Shown: positions 1 to 9,811, counted from the first letter of the stretch. The stretch is 64,000 nt of DNA from Hungatella sp. (GCA_022796015.1 JAAWHU010000001.1:1-64000); one strand, 5' to 3'. Notes: generated from the letters alone by a model not told the origin. Program-made: numbers and translations.

Positions 1-2293
1 TCTTATAGATCTCCTCATTGGACAAAAGCTGTCTGGCCTCCATCTCCACAAAAGTGCCGTAGTCCCCGATCTCCTTCTCATAAAACTCCTGCAGTTCCTC
101 CCCCAGGGGATAATTATCCAGGTCATATAAGTGCCCTTCTTTGACATTGGCCCCTTTCTTCCGCCAGAAAGAATTGCCGATGAGGGTCTTTTCCCCTGCG
201 ACAGACTCATACTCCTCATCCTTGTGAGCCTTAACCAGGGCATCTAATTTCTTGAGCTTCCCGATAATCTCCTTTTCCGTCAGAGGAATGCACCGCTTCA
301 TCATCCCGTTTCCCGGACTGAGCTTAAGGAACTCCTCCTCCGCGTCCGGGTCATAGAGACCGAACCCCTTTTTCTCTGCAGCTGAAGTCTCCTGTTTCCC
401 CAGAATCTCCCCTAAAAGAATCTTCTCCTTGTCGGAAGGATTCTCCACCAGAGAAGCCAGGTTCTTTACCTTCCCGTAAAATTCCGACTTCTCCTTATCC
501 TTTGACATCCGCAGAAGAAGATCCAGTCCGCCGCTTCGCTTCTCCTCCCTCTTGTCAGTCAAAAGCCGCTTAAGACATTGTTCCATGTCCTTTTCCCTCT
601 GTTTCATGAGGAAGTTTAACAGCACCCCTCTGAGAGAGCTTCTCTTAAACCGCAGCATATCCTCCATAAGCTCATAGTCCCGGCTTTCCAGAGACAACCT
701 CTTCACCAGAGAAACTGCCCTTCTGGACGTGGACTCCTCCGTAATCCCCATACACTGAATCAGCATGTCCCTCTGAGTCCGGTTCTTCGGCGCGTGAAGA
801 AGAAGGGTCATAAGATCCGCCCTGCCGTGACTGCCCGACATCTCCGAAAGAAGCCCTGCCGCCTGGGTAATCTGCTCCTCATCTCCCAGCACATAGGCCA
901 GAAAGGCCAGCTGCCTGATGACGTCGGAAGGCCCTATCTCCACCCGGTGCCATGGGAAGATACAAGGTTCCCACACCATCCCTTTTTTAGGAAGCTGCTC
1001 ATAGATTCCGTAAAATCTTCTGTAAAGCGCCTGGGCATCCTCCCGGCTGTCGTAATAGTCCGTAATGTTTGCCTTCCTAGGTTTATTCTCCCAGTTGGTC
1101 CCTCCTGTCTTACGGTCAAAAAGCCCGTTTACCCAGCTGTAAATTTCCGTGGAATAAGCCGGAAGAAATGCCGCCGCCAGCTCCAAATCATCGCCAAACT
1201 CCAGAATCACTTTCTTGGCCGTTTTCTGTCTGAGCCGGCTGTCAAAAAGGCTTTGGTTATAGTAGGACGCCGTCAGTTTCTGATTCTTTGTCCCGCAGTC
1301 AATAAGCTTTTCCATGGCCGCCACGGCCTTATGGGCTTCGTCAAATCCCAGGGCCCACAAGGCCACGCTGATGACAATAGAATCATTGCTTGCAAGCTGC
1401 TCATGGCAGAACCTTTCGTCCCTGAGACATTGACCCATAAGGCTTAACATCTTGTCCGTCAGCCTGTCCACGCTGTTTTCCCCGAAAATTCCGATCCAGG
1501 TGCACACAGCCCTTCTCACGGAAGAATACCGGATCAGGTTATTCTTCTCAATCACCTCGAAAAGCACCAGAAATGCTTCCCTGGTTCCCTCATCCATGGC
1601 CTCGCAGATACTCTGGCGCAGCCCTTCCTGGAGCCTGGCCGCCAGCAGAAGATCTCCCAAAAGCTTATGTAACTCTCCATTGTCCGACTGGATAATCCCC
1701 AGGATCATCTCCCGGTTTAAGTAGGCCGTGTTGTTCTCGCTTAAGATTAAGTCCTTTAAAGCATGGATAACCTTCTTGTTCCCCCGGTCGATCTCCGCCG
1801 CATAAATGTAGCTGAAATACCGTTCAAAACCCCATGCATGCCTCACGTAGTCCAGAGTCTCCTCATCCATGCGCCCATAGATATAATCCTCCACCGGCAC
1901 CTTGCAGTACTGAAGATTCTCATAGGCCTTCAGTATGGAAAATGCCTGACGCACACTGGGTCTGTAGTCCTTTGTCCTTACGGTCCTCCGGTTCCAGCCA
2001 TAAGAAAAGGGGAACTGGTTTAGCTTATCTATAATATACAGAAATGAGGACCTGTATTCCTCCGGAACAAAGATCTTAAGCAAATCCCTTCCCTGAAACC
2101 ATGCGGAAGGCTTCAAACCCTCATAGAACTCACTGATTGCCTGAGACACATTGCCTCCGTTTACCCCATAATCCCCTGCCAGCTCAAGGGCCAGATCCTT
2201 GTCACTGCCGGCAAGCCTTCCGATGCACTTAAAGCGCTCCTCCCTCCTTGCCTTTTCAAGCCTTGCCCTGGTATTCCCATCGTACTCCGCCAT
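1..2293 (-). CDS. Large HEAT-like protein, DUF5724/DUF4132 type (C-terminus beyond window)
   Basis: The minus frame from ATG at 2293 stays open to base 1, giving about 764 residues, and the gene continues off the left edge. It starts MAEYDGNTRARLEKARREER, preceded by an AAGGAGGAGG ribosome binding site. The product is soluble with no signal peptide. It is made of Leu/Ala/Glu-rich helical pairs (for example around 540-640, DMEQCLKRLLTDKREEK), which looks like a HEAT/armadillo solenoid. The layout and wording resemble the DUF5724/DUF4132 family of Firmicutes, whose biochemical role is not established; this match is from memory. It lies just downstream of hsdR (63 bp gap) but is probably not part of the restriction system, since the cassette seems inserted between it and the 142-aa gene at 9812. 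Function unknown. Confidence 0.55.
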   Translation of the reverse strand, partial: MAEYDGNTRARLEKARREERFKCIGRLAGSDKDLALELAGDYGVNGGNVSQAISEFYEGLKPSAWFQGRDLLKIFVPEEYRSSFLYIIDKLNQFPFSYGWNRRTVRTKDYRPSVRQAFSILKAYENLQYCKVPVEDYIYGRMDEETLDYVRHAWGFERYFSYIYAAEIDRGNKKVIHALKDLILSENNTAYLNREMILGIIQSDNGELHKLLGDLLLAARLQEGLRQSICEAMDEGTREAFLVLFEVIEKNNLIRYSSVRRAVCTWIGIFGENSVDRLTDKMLSLMGQCLRDERFCHEQLASNDSIVISVALWALGFDEAHKAVAAMEKLIDCGTKNQKLTASYYNQSLFDSRLRQKTAKKVILEFGDDLELAAAFLPAYSTEIYSWVNGLFDRKTGGTNWENKPRKANITDYYDSREDAQALYRRFYGIYEQLPKKGMVWEPCIFPWHRVEIGPSDVIRQLAFLAYVLGDEEQITQAAGLLSEMSGSHGRADLMTLLLHAPKNRTQRDMLIQCMGITEESTSRRAVSLVKRLSLESRDYELMEDMLRFKRSSLRGVLLNFLMKQREKDMEQCLKRLLTDKREEKRSGGLDLLLRMSKDKEKSEFYGKVKNLASLVENPSDKEKILLGEILGKQETSAAEKKGFGLYDPDAEEEFLKLSPGNGMMKRCIPLTEKEIIGKLKKLDALVKAHKDEEYESVAGEKTLIGNSFWRKKGANVKEGHLYDLDNYPLGEELQEFYEKEIGDYGTFVEMEARQLLSNEEIYK

Positions 2294-2356
2294 GTTGCTC
2301 AAACCTCCTCCTTTTTCTCTCTCATAGTATTAACTTAGCCGAATATTCTTTATATG

Positions 2357-5300
2357 TTACGCCGCTCTTGCATTGGCATTAATACCCTCAATTACCTTTC
2401 GGATTCCCATCCACACATTCATATCCGTGAACAGCTCCGCCACACTCCCCTGATCCGTAAAAGGCGCACCCTGCAGCACGGATAAGTCCTTCATCAGCCC
2501 ATTATGCACCACATACTCCACAATCTGATTCACAAAATAGATCTGCCGGCTGTCCAGCTTGGCTCCCTTTAGATATTCCCCAAAGGCCTCCTTGGCCGCA
2601 TTCATGTCCAACCCTATAATCTCCCGGACAAACTCCCCTAAAGGCTTGTCCCCATACTCCGCCTCGTAGTCCTCCTTTGTCCCCAGCTCACTCCAGAGGA
2701 TATTTTCCAGTACTTCCATATCCTCCTGAGTCATGGGCTTATTCTTTTTTAACTTGTTAATTACAAGATTATCCTGGTGCTGACGCACATAGAACTCTGC
2801 CTTTGCCCTATAATTTTTCAAATCATCACTGTCCAGTTCAGACTCCCTCCAGTCAATAGACAAAATCTGATCCTCAAAGTCAGTGTCATACCGCATCTTC
2901 TTTTTAGGAATATACTTCATCAGCTCCCGAAGGCTCTTCCTGATATGCTCAAAGTCATCTATCCCTGCGCGCTCCAGGTAATCCGTGTGAAGAATCTTAT
3001 TAAGCAGCTCTGCCTTTTCCCTAATCTCCGGTATATTGGCCACCCGGGAGAGCTCACTTACCTTTTTCTGCAGATCACTGCAGCCCTTTTTGTACCGCCT
3101 TCCCATGAGACAGGCCAGCTCTATCCCATACATCAGCGCGTCAAACCGAACGGCACCTGCCTCCTCCCTGTCCGGCTGTATGAGGGGCGCCAGTTCCTCC
3201 CGCACCACCAAGGTATCCTCATAGCTGAGAGTCTCATACCCTGTCTGGTCCGAATAAAGATCCACATATTTCAAATGCTGACGAACCCCAAAATTATCAC
3301 GGTTCAATTCCCGCACCTTTTCGCTCATATGACATACCAGTTCATTGCGGTAAGCAATAAGCCGCTCTGTCTGATACTTCACATCCTGCAGTTCATAGGC
3401 CATCTGAAATTCCAGATGAAAGACTGCTCCCTGCAGGGCCAGCCCATTAGAAGCCGCCTTCCCCTTCTCCATGCGGAAAAATTCAAAATTTCCACAGAAA
3501 TCAAATATATAAAATCTCTCCTTGTCCGCCCCATCCAAAAGTCCGGGACACAGCCGCGTTCCCCTCCCGATCATCTGCCAGAACTTGGCCTTACTCATAA
3601 CCTTCTTGAAAAATACCAGATTCAGCACCTCCGGCACGTCAATCCCTGTATCCAGCATGTCCACAGAAATGGCGATCTGAGGCAGATTCCCCGGTTCTGA
3701 AAACTCGTCAATAGCACTCTGGGCATAAGTCATGTAATTGTCAATCACCTTGGCGTACCCTAAAAGATTAGGATACTCCTTTGAAAATATCTCAAGTATC
3801 TTCTCTGCATGGTCATGATTTTTGGCAAATATAATGGTTTTTCCCAAGGTTTCCCCATAATTAATGCGCAGTCCTTCCGTCATCAAAATATACAGTGCTT
3901 TTTTTATGGTATCCTCATTAAAAATCCAGGAATTTAAGGCAGAAGACTGAATCCTTTCCGGTATTGTCCCATTTTCATTTCCAAAGGTGTTCTCGTAGGC
4001 CTCCTGATCCTTTTGGGACAGTTCATCATATACAATCCCCTCCTCCATAAATTTTAAAGAAGTTTCCACAGAAAGAAAATCCACAAGATATCCATCCTCT
4101 ACTGCCTGGGCCAGCTCATAGCCATAGGTGGGCACCCCGTTTTCCAGCTCAAACACATCATAGGTGTTCTTGTCGATCTCATCTTTGGGCGTAGCCGTAA
4201 GACCTACCAGCGGCGCGTCAAAGTAGGTGAAAATGTCCCTATATTTATTATAGATGGATCGGTGGGCCTCATCACAGATTACCAGATCAAAATGCCCGCA
4301 GGTAAACAGCTTCCCCTCCTCATCCTTCGCAGAATCAATACAATTCATCATGGTCTGATAGGTAGAAAAGACACAGTGTGCCCGGTAGTTATCCTTCTCC
4401 TCACAGAGATTGGTCACAGACAAATTGGGAAGAAGATTGACAAAACTTCTCTTGGCTTGGGTCACCAGAGAATTGCGGTCTGCCAGAAACAGAATATTCT
4501 TTGCCCAGCTCTTTTTCAGCAGTATGTCGCACAGAGAAATGACCGTTCTGGTTTTCCCTGAGCCTGTAGCCATAACCAGAAGAGCCTTCCGGCGATTTTT
4601 CGTCCCAAAGCTGTCGCAGACAGCCTTAACCGCACCCTCCTGATAATACCTTCCGGCAAGTTTCTTATCAACCGTAATGTGGTTTAAATCCATCCTCATG
4701 GACTTTAGATTAAACCATTTTTCCAGATCCCTCTTGGAATAGATGGCAGCCACCTTACGCTCCGGGTATTGTCCATCCATAATCCTGGTGTCAAATCCAT
4801 TGGTGAGAAAAACAACAGGCCTCCTCCCATACTGCTTTTCCAGGATATCCCCATATAATTTCGCCTGCTGCCGGCCTTTTGACACATCTTCACAGGTCCG
4901 CTTGGCCTCGATCACCGCAAGAGGCTTATGAGCATCATCATAGAGCACATAATCGGCGTATCCTGCTTCCGACTGATTGGGCATACCGGGAAGCTTCACT
5001 TCATTCATCCAGTTCTTCCCCTCTATCCAGCCTGAGTCCATAAGCATGGTGTCTATGTAAATCTTTCTGGTCTTATACTCGGATAAATCCAGGGGCTTCG
5101 GTACATACCCCTGCCGCTGGTTTTCACCTCTGGCCGTCAGCTGTTCCTTCAATGCTTTGTTTTCCGCGATGAGGGCCTTTAAGTCAAGCTCGGAAAGCTG
5201 CGGAAGAACCTCCATGACCGGCTGTGAGATTTCCTCCAGATATTCCGGGTGAAATTCTCCCTCTTCGTAGTTTTCGGCATAGCAGTATGCTACGAAATCA

Positions 5301-5653
5301 AGAAAGATATAGAGATTCTCCAGACACAGCTTTGCCTGATCCAGAGTGATCTTCTTTCCGCCGTGGGCCGCATTGTTGCCCAGTTTCCGAATAAAGTCCA
5401 TTCGTTTAAAAAGGTCTGAATCCACAATACCCCGGAACTCCTCTGTGTTCATCAGGCTGTTCAATGTATCCTGATAGGGCATCACAAGAGAGCCATCTAC
5501 GGAATACATCCATTTGACGGCAAATTCCATAGCCCGGCGGCAGCAGAGCACGCTGGCTTCCATGTCCATAGGCAGAATTTTTTCTGCGGTAATGGCGGCT
5601 TTTGAGAAGGAGTCAAACTGCGGGGAGTTTTTTAGGAAATCGAAATTGGTCAT
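2357..5653 (-). CDS. hsdR: Type I restriction enzyme, R (motor/nuclease) subunit HsdR
   Basis: Translocating and cleaving subunit of a type I restriction-modification complex; uses ATP to pump DNA and cuts away from the recognition site. 1098 aa. Residues 1-150 look like a DUF4145 domain common at the front of EcoEI-type HsdR. A PD-(D/E)xK nuclease follows (ADYVLYDD with D234, then E249-A-K251), then an SF2 helicase core with Walker A MATGSGKT at 361-368, DEAH at 461-464, a TATP motif and QMIGRGTRL motif VI. The C-terminal third resembles the EcoEI_R_C region. All catalytic motifs are intact. It is the last gene of the hsdM-DUF4268-hsdS-hsdR set; 122 bp separate it from hsdS, and it has its own GGAGG site at 5660-5670. 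Membership of the EcoEI-like class is inferred from domain order. Confidence 0.95.
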   Translation of the reverse strand: MTNFDFLKNSPQFDSFSKAAITAEKILPMDMEASVLCCRRAMEFAVKWMYSVDGSLVMPYQDTLNSLMNTEEFRGIVDSDLFKRMDFIRKLGNNAAHGGKKITLDQAKLCLENLYIFLDFVAYCYAENYEEGEFHPEYLEEISQPVMEVLPQLSELDLKALIAENKALKEQLTARGENQRQGYVPKPLDLSEYKTRKIYIDTMLMDSGWIEGKNWMNEVKLPGMPNQSEAGYADYVLYDDAHKPLAVIEAKRTCEDVSKGRQQAKLYGDILEKQYGRRPVVFLTNGFDTRIMDGQYPERKVAAIYSKRDLEKWFNLKSMRMDLNHITVDKKLAGRYYQEGAVKAVCDSFGTKNRRKALLVMATGSGKTRTVISLCDILLKKSWAKNILFLADRNSLVTQAKRSFVNLLPNLSVTNLCEEKDNYRAHCVFSTYQTMMNCIDSAKDEEGKLFTCGHFDLVICDEAHRSIYNKYRDIFTYFDAPLVGLTATPKDEIDKNTYDVFELENGVPTYGYELAQAVEDGYLVDFLSVETSLKFMEEGIVYDELSQKDQEAYENTFGNENGTIPERIQSSALNSWIFNEDTIKKALYILMTEGLRINYGETLGKTIIFAKNHDHAEKILEIFSKEYPNLLGYAKVIDNYMTYAQSAIDEFSEPGNLPQIAISVDMLDTGIDVPEVLNLVFFKKVMSKAKFWQMIGRGTRLCPGLLDGADKERFYIFDFCGNFEFFRMEKGKAASNGLALQGAVFHLEFQMAYELQDVKYQTERLIAYRNELVCHMSEKVRELNRDNFGVRQHLKYVDLYSDQTGYETLSYEDTLVVREELAPLIQPDREEAGAVRFDALMYGIELACLMGRRYKKGCSDLQKKVSELSRVANIPEIREKAELLNKILHTDYLERAGIDDFEHIRKSLRELMKYIPKKKMRYDTDFEDQILSIDWRESELDSDDLKNYRAKAEFYVRQHQDNLVINKLKKNKPMTQEDMEVLENILWSELGTKEDYEAEYGDKPLGEFVREIIGLDMNAAKEAFGEYLKGAKLDSRQIYFVNQIVEYVVHNGLMKDLSVLQGAPFTDQGSVAELFTDMNVWMGIRKVIEGINANARAA

Positions 5654-5775
5654 AGGTGAATCCTCCGTTGAATAGCTATAGGATATTTTTTCCTTCAGTG
5701 GAACATGAAATCTTTTACCTGTTGATATACCTCATATTTTCATATAGCTGGATCAACATCCTGCACCGGTTTCAT

Positions 5776-6927
5776 TTAGCCAAAGAATTTCTGCATCAGT
5801 GCTGATTTCAAATATTCTGTTTTTTGCAAACATTCTTTTATTGCAGATTTGGATTTGTCGATTTTTCGCCAAAATAGAACAAAGTCCTTTTGGACATTTA
5901 TATCAGGAACTTCTATTTGCAATTTTTTCAATTTAACGCCAGGAAGGTGTGCAATAGTAGCCTTACCTCCAACAATATCTTCAAAACCGTTAAAATCACT
6001 GTGAAACTTAAACCACCAAGCCAAATACTCTGGAAGGATAATATTTTTATCACATCTTACTCGATGGAGAGCCTTTTGAAAATAGCAATTTGGTATTTCA
6101 TTATGCCATATAGCACATCTACCAACTTCGCCACCCTCTGTAATTAGCAAATCACCGTCTTTTAATGAAAATTCTTCACATTCAGCGTCAGTGAAGTCCA
6201 TTTCATGTAGTTTGGATAAATCAAATTCAAACCACTGGACATTAAAATTTGCTAAATACGGAAATGAATTTTTCCCAGTATTCTGTTTTGCATCAAGCAT
6301 TTTTCCAAGTCGTGATGAACTTATTGAATCTAAAGAATATATTGGCCATCCTTTGTCGTTGCACAAGATATCCCCAAACAGTTCCACAAACCGTGACTTG
6401 ACAAGTTGATCAAATAATTTTAATATCTGATGGCATATAACTGTTGCATAGTCAATTAAATCCAAACAATCTGCTATTTCAGATTGCTTTGCTATATCTG
6501 GAATTGATATAATTATTTTTTGGAGTCCACTATTAGTAATGGCTTTTTGTGTTGCGCCGGAGCAGTATTTGTCTTTTTGGTGCAGAAATTCTGCACTTGA
6601 AATTAAATGATAAAGACAACGGTTGGTTATCACTTCTGGTTTAGGTTTTACCGCACAGAAACCAGTAGAATAGATATGTTCTTTAGTTTCTGCATCCAAA
6701 ATAATAGTTTTTTTTGTACCTTGCATTTTAGCGAATAAAATATCTCCTGCATGAGCAGTGAGATTAGCACGGGAGGGCTTGCTGTCATATGTAACTTCTT
6801 CGACTTGCGAATAATCAATATGATCGCAGTCTAGTGCTCCAGTGCTTACATATTTTTTCGTACCATCAAAGTTTTTGACGACAGTCTCTGTTATATAAAC
6901 ACAATCCGTAAAGGAAAGTTTATTCAT
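5776..6927 (-). CDS. hsdS: Type I restriction-modification specificity subunit HsdS
   Basis: DNA-recognition subunit that directs HsdM and HsdR to a bipartite target. 383 aa with the usual two half-repeats: a first target recognition domain (about 1-140) ending in SGATQKAITNSGLQKIIISI and a helical spacer (LLIDYATVICHQILKLFDQLV), then a second domain (about 195-340) ending in GGKATIAHLPGVKLKKLQI and a C-terminal helix (ECLQKTEYLKSALMQKFFG). The paired A-hooks (SGATQKAI and GGKATIAHL) are diagnostic. Start ATG has GGAGGGTGAATT upstream. The gene is visibly more A+T-rich than hsdM, hsdR and the flanking chromosome, as expected for specificity genes exchanged by transfer. The target sequence cannot be read from the protein. 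Confidence 0.93.
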   Translation of the reverse strand: MNKLSFTDCVYITETVVKNFDGTKKYVSTGALDCDHIDYSQVEEVTYDSKPSRANLTAHAGDILFAKMQGTKKTIILDAETKEHIYSTGFCAVKPKPEVITNRCLYHLISSAEFLHQKDKYCSGATQKAITNSGLQKIIISIPDIAKQSEIADCLDLIDYATVICHQILKLFDQLVKSRFVELFGDILCNDKGWPIYSLDSISSSRLGKMLDAKQNTGKNSFPYLANFNVQWFEFDLSKLHEMDFTDAECEEFSLKDGDLLITEGGEVGRCAIWHNEIPNCYFQKALHRVRCDKNIILPEYLAWWFKFHSDFNGFEDIVGGKATIAHLPGVKLKKLQIEVPDINVQKDFVLFWRKIDKSKSAIKECLQKTEYLKSALMQKFFG

Positions 6928-7060
6928 AATTCACCCTCCAATTCTGAAAGCACATCGCCTAAAGACTCATTTATCATATTTTACATTTAAATCTCTGTTC
7001 GCGACTACCAAAATGCATTCACAATCATTAATTTCATTTGGCCAAGCCGTAAAACCAGTC

Positions 7061-7987
7061 TTACAAATATGTCTTAAAAGCCTTCTTCATTCTAATCATA
7101 ACATCCATTAGCCAGTCAAATTGCATATTCCATTGTTCTTTATCGCCAAGGGATACTCTCTTTTCCATAACGATTCGGCTTGCCTTGCGCTCTAGCAGCT
7201 CTCTCCAGTCAAAAGTCAGACCAGCATCAGCTTCAATGGCATCCTTGTTCCGACGCAGAGAATAGAACAGGTCTTTATCATCACTGATATACAGCTCTAC
7301 ATCCAGTTCATTCCGCCTTTGAATCTGTGATACCATAATATAACAGGCAGAAGAGCCCACGCTAAAAGTCATCCAATGATCCATAGACGGCTTTCTGCGA
7401 TTAAAGTTCTTTGCAAACTCTCCATTCTGAAAAGCATAATCCTGAAAAGCCACCCAATAATCATATCTCTGCTGCTGTGTCTCACTGATGGAATCATTCT
7501 TTTTCACTTCTTTTGTCCAGTCATTGGGCTTTTCGATAACCTCAAATTTTACAGCAGGTTCGGAATTTCCTATGCGGTACAGCTTAATCTCACAGAGAAA
7601 AAAACCGATTTTTTCATCTGTATGATTGTTCAGCCATTCAATCGCTGCCTTATGCTCCTCACGAGCGCGCTTCACAACCCAGATAATCACATCCGCCGAC
7701 TTGCCGGATGCATAGGTTATGAGCTTTCCCAGGTGATCGTGATTTGTCTCTTCCAGCTGATTCTCAATGATAATTTTCCGCTCCGTCCCTGTTTCTGATG
7801 CAAAAATATCCACATTAAAATCCCCCACTGAGGATTCTGTCTCATTCACGGTAATATCAAGACCTACTGCGTCGGCAAGAAGTGCAATGTTATCATCCCG
7901 GGAAAGCCACGGGGTAAAATCCAAGGCCTCGTGGGGCCATACTGCCCGCAAATCCTTTATTTCTTCAAGTCTGCCCAAACTTATCAT
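7061..7987 (-). CDS. DUF4268 protein with nuclease-like N-terminus, embedded in the RM operon
   Basis: 308 aa soluble protein, starting MISLGRLEEIKDLRAVWPHE. Residues 20-110 have the look of a PD-(D/E)xK nuclease fold: a conserved D60 in VGDFNVDIFA followed by I-I-I-E75-N-Q77 and a helix with HLGKLITYASG. The C-terminal half (about 165-305, with RRKPSMDHWMTFSVG and FDWRELLERKASRIV) matches what I recall of DUF4268. The gene is 4 bp from the hsdM stop, so it is almost certainly co-translated with the methylase. In the family such proteins are often found near restriction and defence genes; the role is unknown. It could be an accessory nuclease or an RM modulator; Q77 in place of K leaves catalysis uncertain. 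Confidence 0.75.
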   Translation of the reverse strand: MISLGRLEEIKDLRAVWPHEALDFTPWLSRDDNIALLADAVGLDITVNETESSVGDFNVDIFASETGTERKIIIENQLEETNHDHLGKLITYASGKSADVIIWVVKRAREEHKAAIEWLNNHTDEKIGFFLCEIKLYRIGNSEPAVKFEVIEKPNDWTKEVKKNDSISETQQQRYDYWVAFQDYAFQNGEFAKNFNRRKPSMDHWMTFSVGSSACYIMVSQIQRRNELDVELYISDDKDLFYSLRRNKDAIEADAGLTFDWRELLERKASRIVMEKRVSLGDKEQWNMQFDWLMDVMIRMKKAFKTYL

Positions 7988-7991
7988 TCTC

Positions 7992-9503
7992 CTAATCCCC
8001 CTCCCTCAAAAGCATCTCATCCAACTCCGCCAGTTTGCGGCAAAGCTCCCGTTCCAGCTCATGAAGATTCTCCATAATTTCCTTTGTAGAAGGATAGGTT
8101 ACGGGCACATACTCCACTTGTTTATATTTATTAATAGAAAGGTCATACCCCTCATTGATGATTTCCTGTTTCTCCACAAAAAAGGACTGTTCTGTCCGCT
8201 TCCGGTCTGTCTCCCCCTCCAGATTGTGAAATCTTCTGATAATATCCGGGATATCATTGTCCTTCACAGGGTTCCTCTTGTCGTCCAGGCTGAGTCCATC
8301 TGCTCTCATATCATAAAACCATACCTGATCCGTTCCGCCGAAATCTGTCTTTGTAAAGATCAAAATAGCTGTGGAAACCCCTGCATATGGCTTGAACACT
8401 CCTGATGGCATGGAAATCACCGCTTCCAGGCGATGTTGATCGATCAGTTCCTTTCGGATAGCAACATGGGATTTGGAAGAGCCGAAGAGGACTCCGTCGG
8501 GCACGATGCACGCACACCTTCCGCCTCTCCTCAGCATCTTTAAGAACAATGCCAGAAACAAAAGCTCTGTCTTCTTTGTCTTACACACCTTCAAAAGATC
8601 CTGAGCTACAATATCATAGTCAAGACTTCCCTTAAAGGGAGGATTGGCCAGAATCATACTGTAGGCCTCCCTGTCCGGGTTTTGATCGGAAAGGCTGTCT
8701 CTGTATTCGATAAAAGGATTATCCACTCCATGGGTCATCATGTTCATTGCGCCGATACGCAGCATGGTACGATCCATATCGAATCCGTGGAACATATGGT
8801 TCATATAGTGCTCTTTATTGTTCCGGTTGAATAATACTTCTTCTTTTCTGTGTTCTTTCAGATATTCGCTGGCCGCCACCAAGAACCCGGATGTACCGCA
8901 GGCCGGATCGCAGATTATCTCATCTGGTTTTGGTTCTACCAGTTCCACCATCATCTTGATAATATGCCTGGGAGTACGGAACTGGCCGTTGACCCCGGCA
9001 GTCGCTAACTTTGACAGAAGATACTCATAGACATCCCCTCTTGTATCCGCTTTTTTTAGCTGTGCCATCTGGCCATAGATTTCATCCATGGCTGTCACGA
9101 TCTTATCCAGCAAAAGAGGGGTCGGAATCTTAAAAATCGCATCTCCCATATATTTAGCATAGGCGCTCTCCCGATTTCCATGAAGATTTTTAATAAAGGG
9201 AAATACCCACTCCTGCATGGTGTCATACATTTTCTCGGCAGGAAAATCATGAAACACGCTCCATTTCAGCTGTTCCCCCTTAATCCTGCGGTCTCCGGCT
9301 ATGACCTCCCCTGCAAAAATACTCTCATAAGGCAGGCCCAGCATCTCACTTTCTTTTCTATGTAGATTATCGGCGTCGTCCAGATCCCGTATAAACATCA
9401 GATATGTCATCTGCTCGATAACATCCAAAGGATTGGTAAGACCACCTGTCCAGAAGATTTCCCATAAACTGTCGATTTTATTTCTCAATTCACCGGTTAT
9501 CAT
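7992..9503 (-). CDS. hsdM: Type I restriction-modification DNA methyltransferase subunit HsdM
   Basis: N6-adenine methyltransferase subunit that protects host DNA together with HsdS. About 503 aa. The N-terminal HsdM_N helical domain (MITGELRNKIDSLWEIFW...) is followed by the SAM-binding motif DPACGTSGFLVAA, the catalytic NPPF motif (SMILANPPFKGSLD) and a C-terminal helical tail. An in-frame TTG 30 bp upstream also opens the frame, but the ATG at 9503 is preferred because family members begin MITGEL and a GAGGAGGGAGAAG ribosome binding site precedes it. First gene of the RM operon; the remnant pseudogene at 9570-9787 lies just upstream. Confidence 0.95.
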   Translation of the reverse strand: MITGELRNKIDSLWEIFWTGGLTNPLDVIEQMTYLMFIRDLDDADNLHRKESEMLGLPYESIFAGEVIAGDRRIKGEQLKWSVFHDFPAEKMYDTMQEWVFPFIKNLHGNRESAYAKYMGDAIFKIPTPLLLDKIVTAMDEIYGQMAQLKKADTRGDVYEYLLSKLATAGVNGQFRTPRHIIKMMVELVEPKPDEIICDPACGTSGFLVAASEYLKEHRKEEVLFNRNNKEHYMNHMFHGFDMDRTMLRIGAMNMMTHGVDNPFIEYRDSLSDQNPDREAYSMILANPPFKGSLDYDIVAQDLLKVCKTKKTELLFLALFLKMLRRGGRCACIVPDGVLFGSSKSHVAIRKELIDQHRLEAVISMPSGVFKPYAGVSTAILIFTKTDFGGTDQVWFYDMRADGLSLDDKRNPVKDNDIPDIIRRFHNLEGETDRKRTEQSFFVEKQEIINEGYDLSINKYKQVEYVPVTYPSTKEIMENLHELERELCRKLAELDEMLLREGD

Positions 9504-9569
9504 TTGTTTCTCTTCTCCCTCCTCGCCAGTCAAATCTTACCTGTAACAGCACATGTTTCCGTTTCTGTT

Positions 9570-9787
9570 CTACCTGAATTCTGTATTTGTAAAAGCTCTC
9601 ACGGTTTCCCGCAGCTCCTCACTGAATTCCTGAAGATCCTCCATATGTATTACACCTTCCTCAATAAGGGAAAGAATGTTATAGATCAGCCCATAAAGGC
9701 CTCCTGCCAGCCGGCAATTTTACTTCTGAACAGCTTCCAGTCCTTCTCTGTAAATCCCTGTCTCTCCATAAGCACTGTATTCCCCAT
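9570..9787 (-). pseudogene. Decayed small Firmicutes protein (internal deletion and frameshift)
   Basis: From ATG at 9787 the frame reads MGNTVLMERQGFTEKDWKLF and on to QEAFMG, then hits TGA. In the next frame the reading resumes immediately as LIYNILSLIEEGVIHMEDL...SEELRETVRAF and ends TAG at 9570. The two halves resemble, from memory, the N- and C-terminal thirds of a soluble clostridial protein of about 110 aa that databases often mislabel multidrug transporter; the central roughly 40 residues are missing. So this looks like a gene inactivated by an out-of-frame internal deletion. It sits 25 bp after the 142-aa gene and 66 bp before hsdM, at the likely edge of the restriction cassette. Confidence 0.7.
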
Positions 9788-9811
9788 AGCACATCATAAG
9801 GCTTTGCTATG

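Noticed and set aside
794..1447. Plus-strand open frame of 217 codons opposite the DUF5724-type gene
   Set aside because: Antisense to a clear coding frame that stays open to base 1; composition is that of a reverse-strand shadow, with no ribosome binding site.
2777..3700. Plus-strand open frame of 307 codons inside hsdR
   Set aside because: Fully antisense to conserved HsdR motifs; no recognisable protein features.
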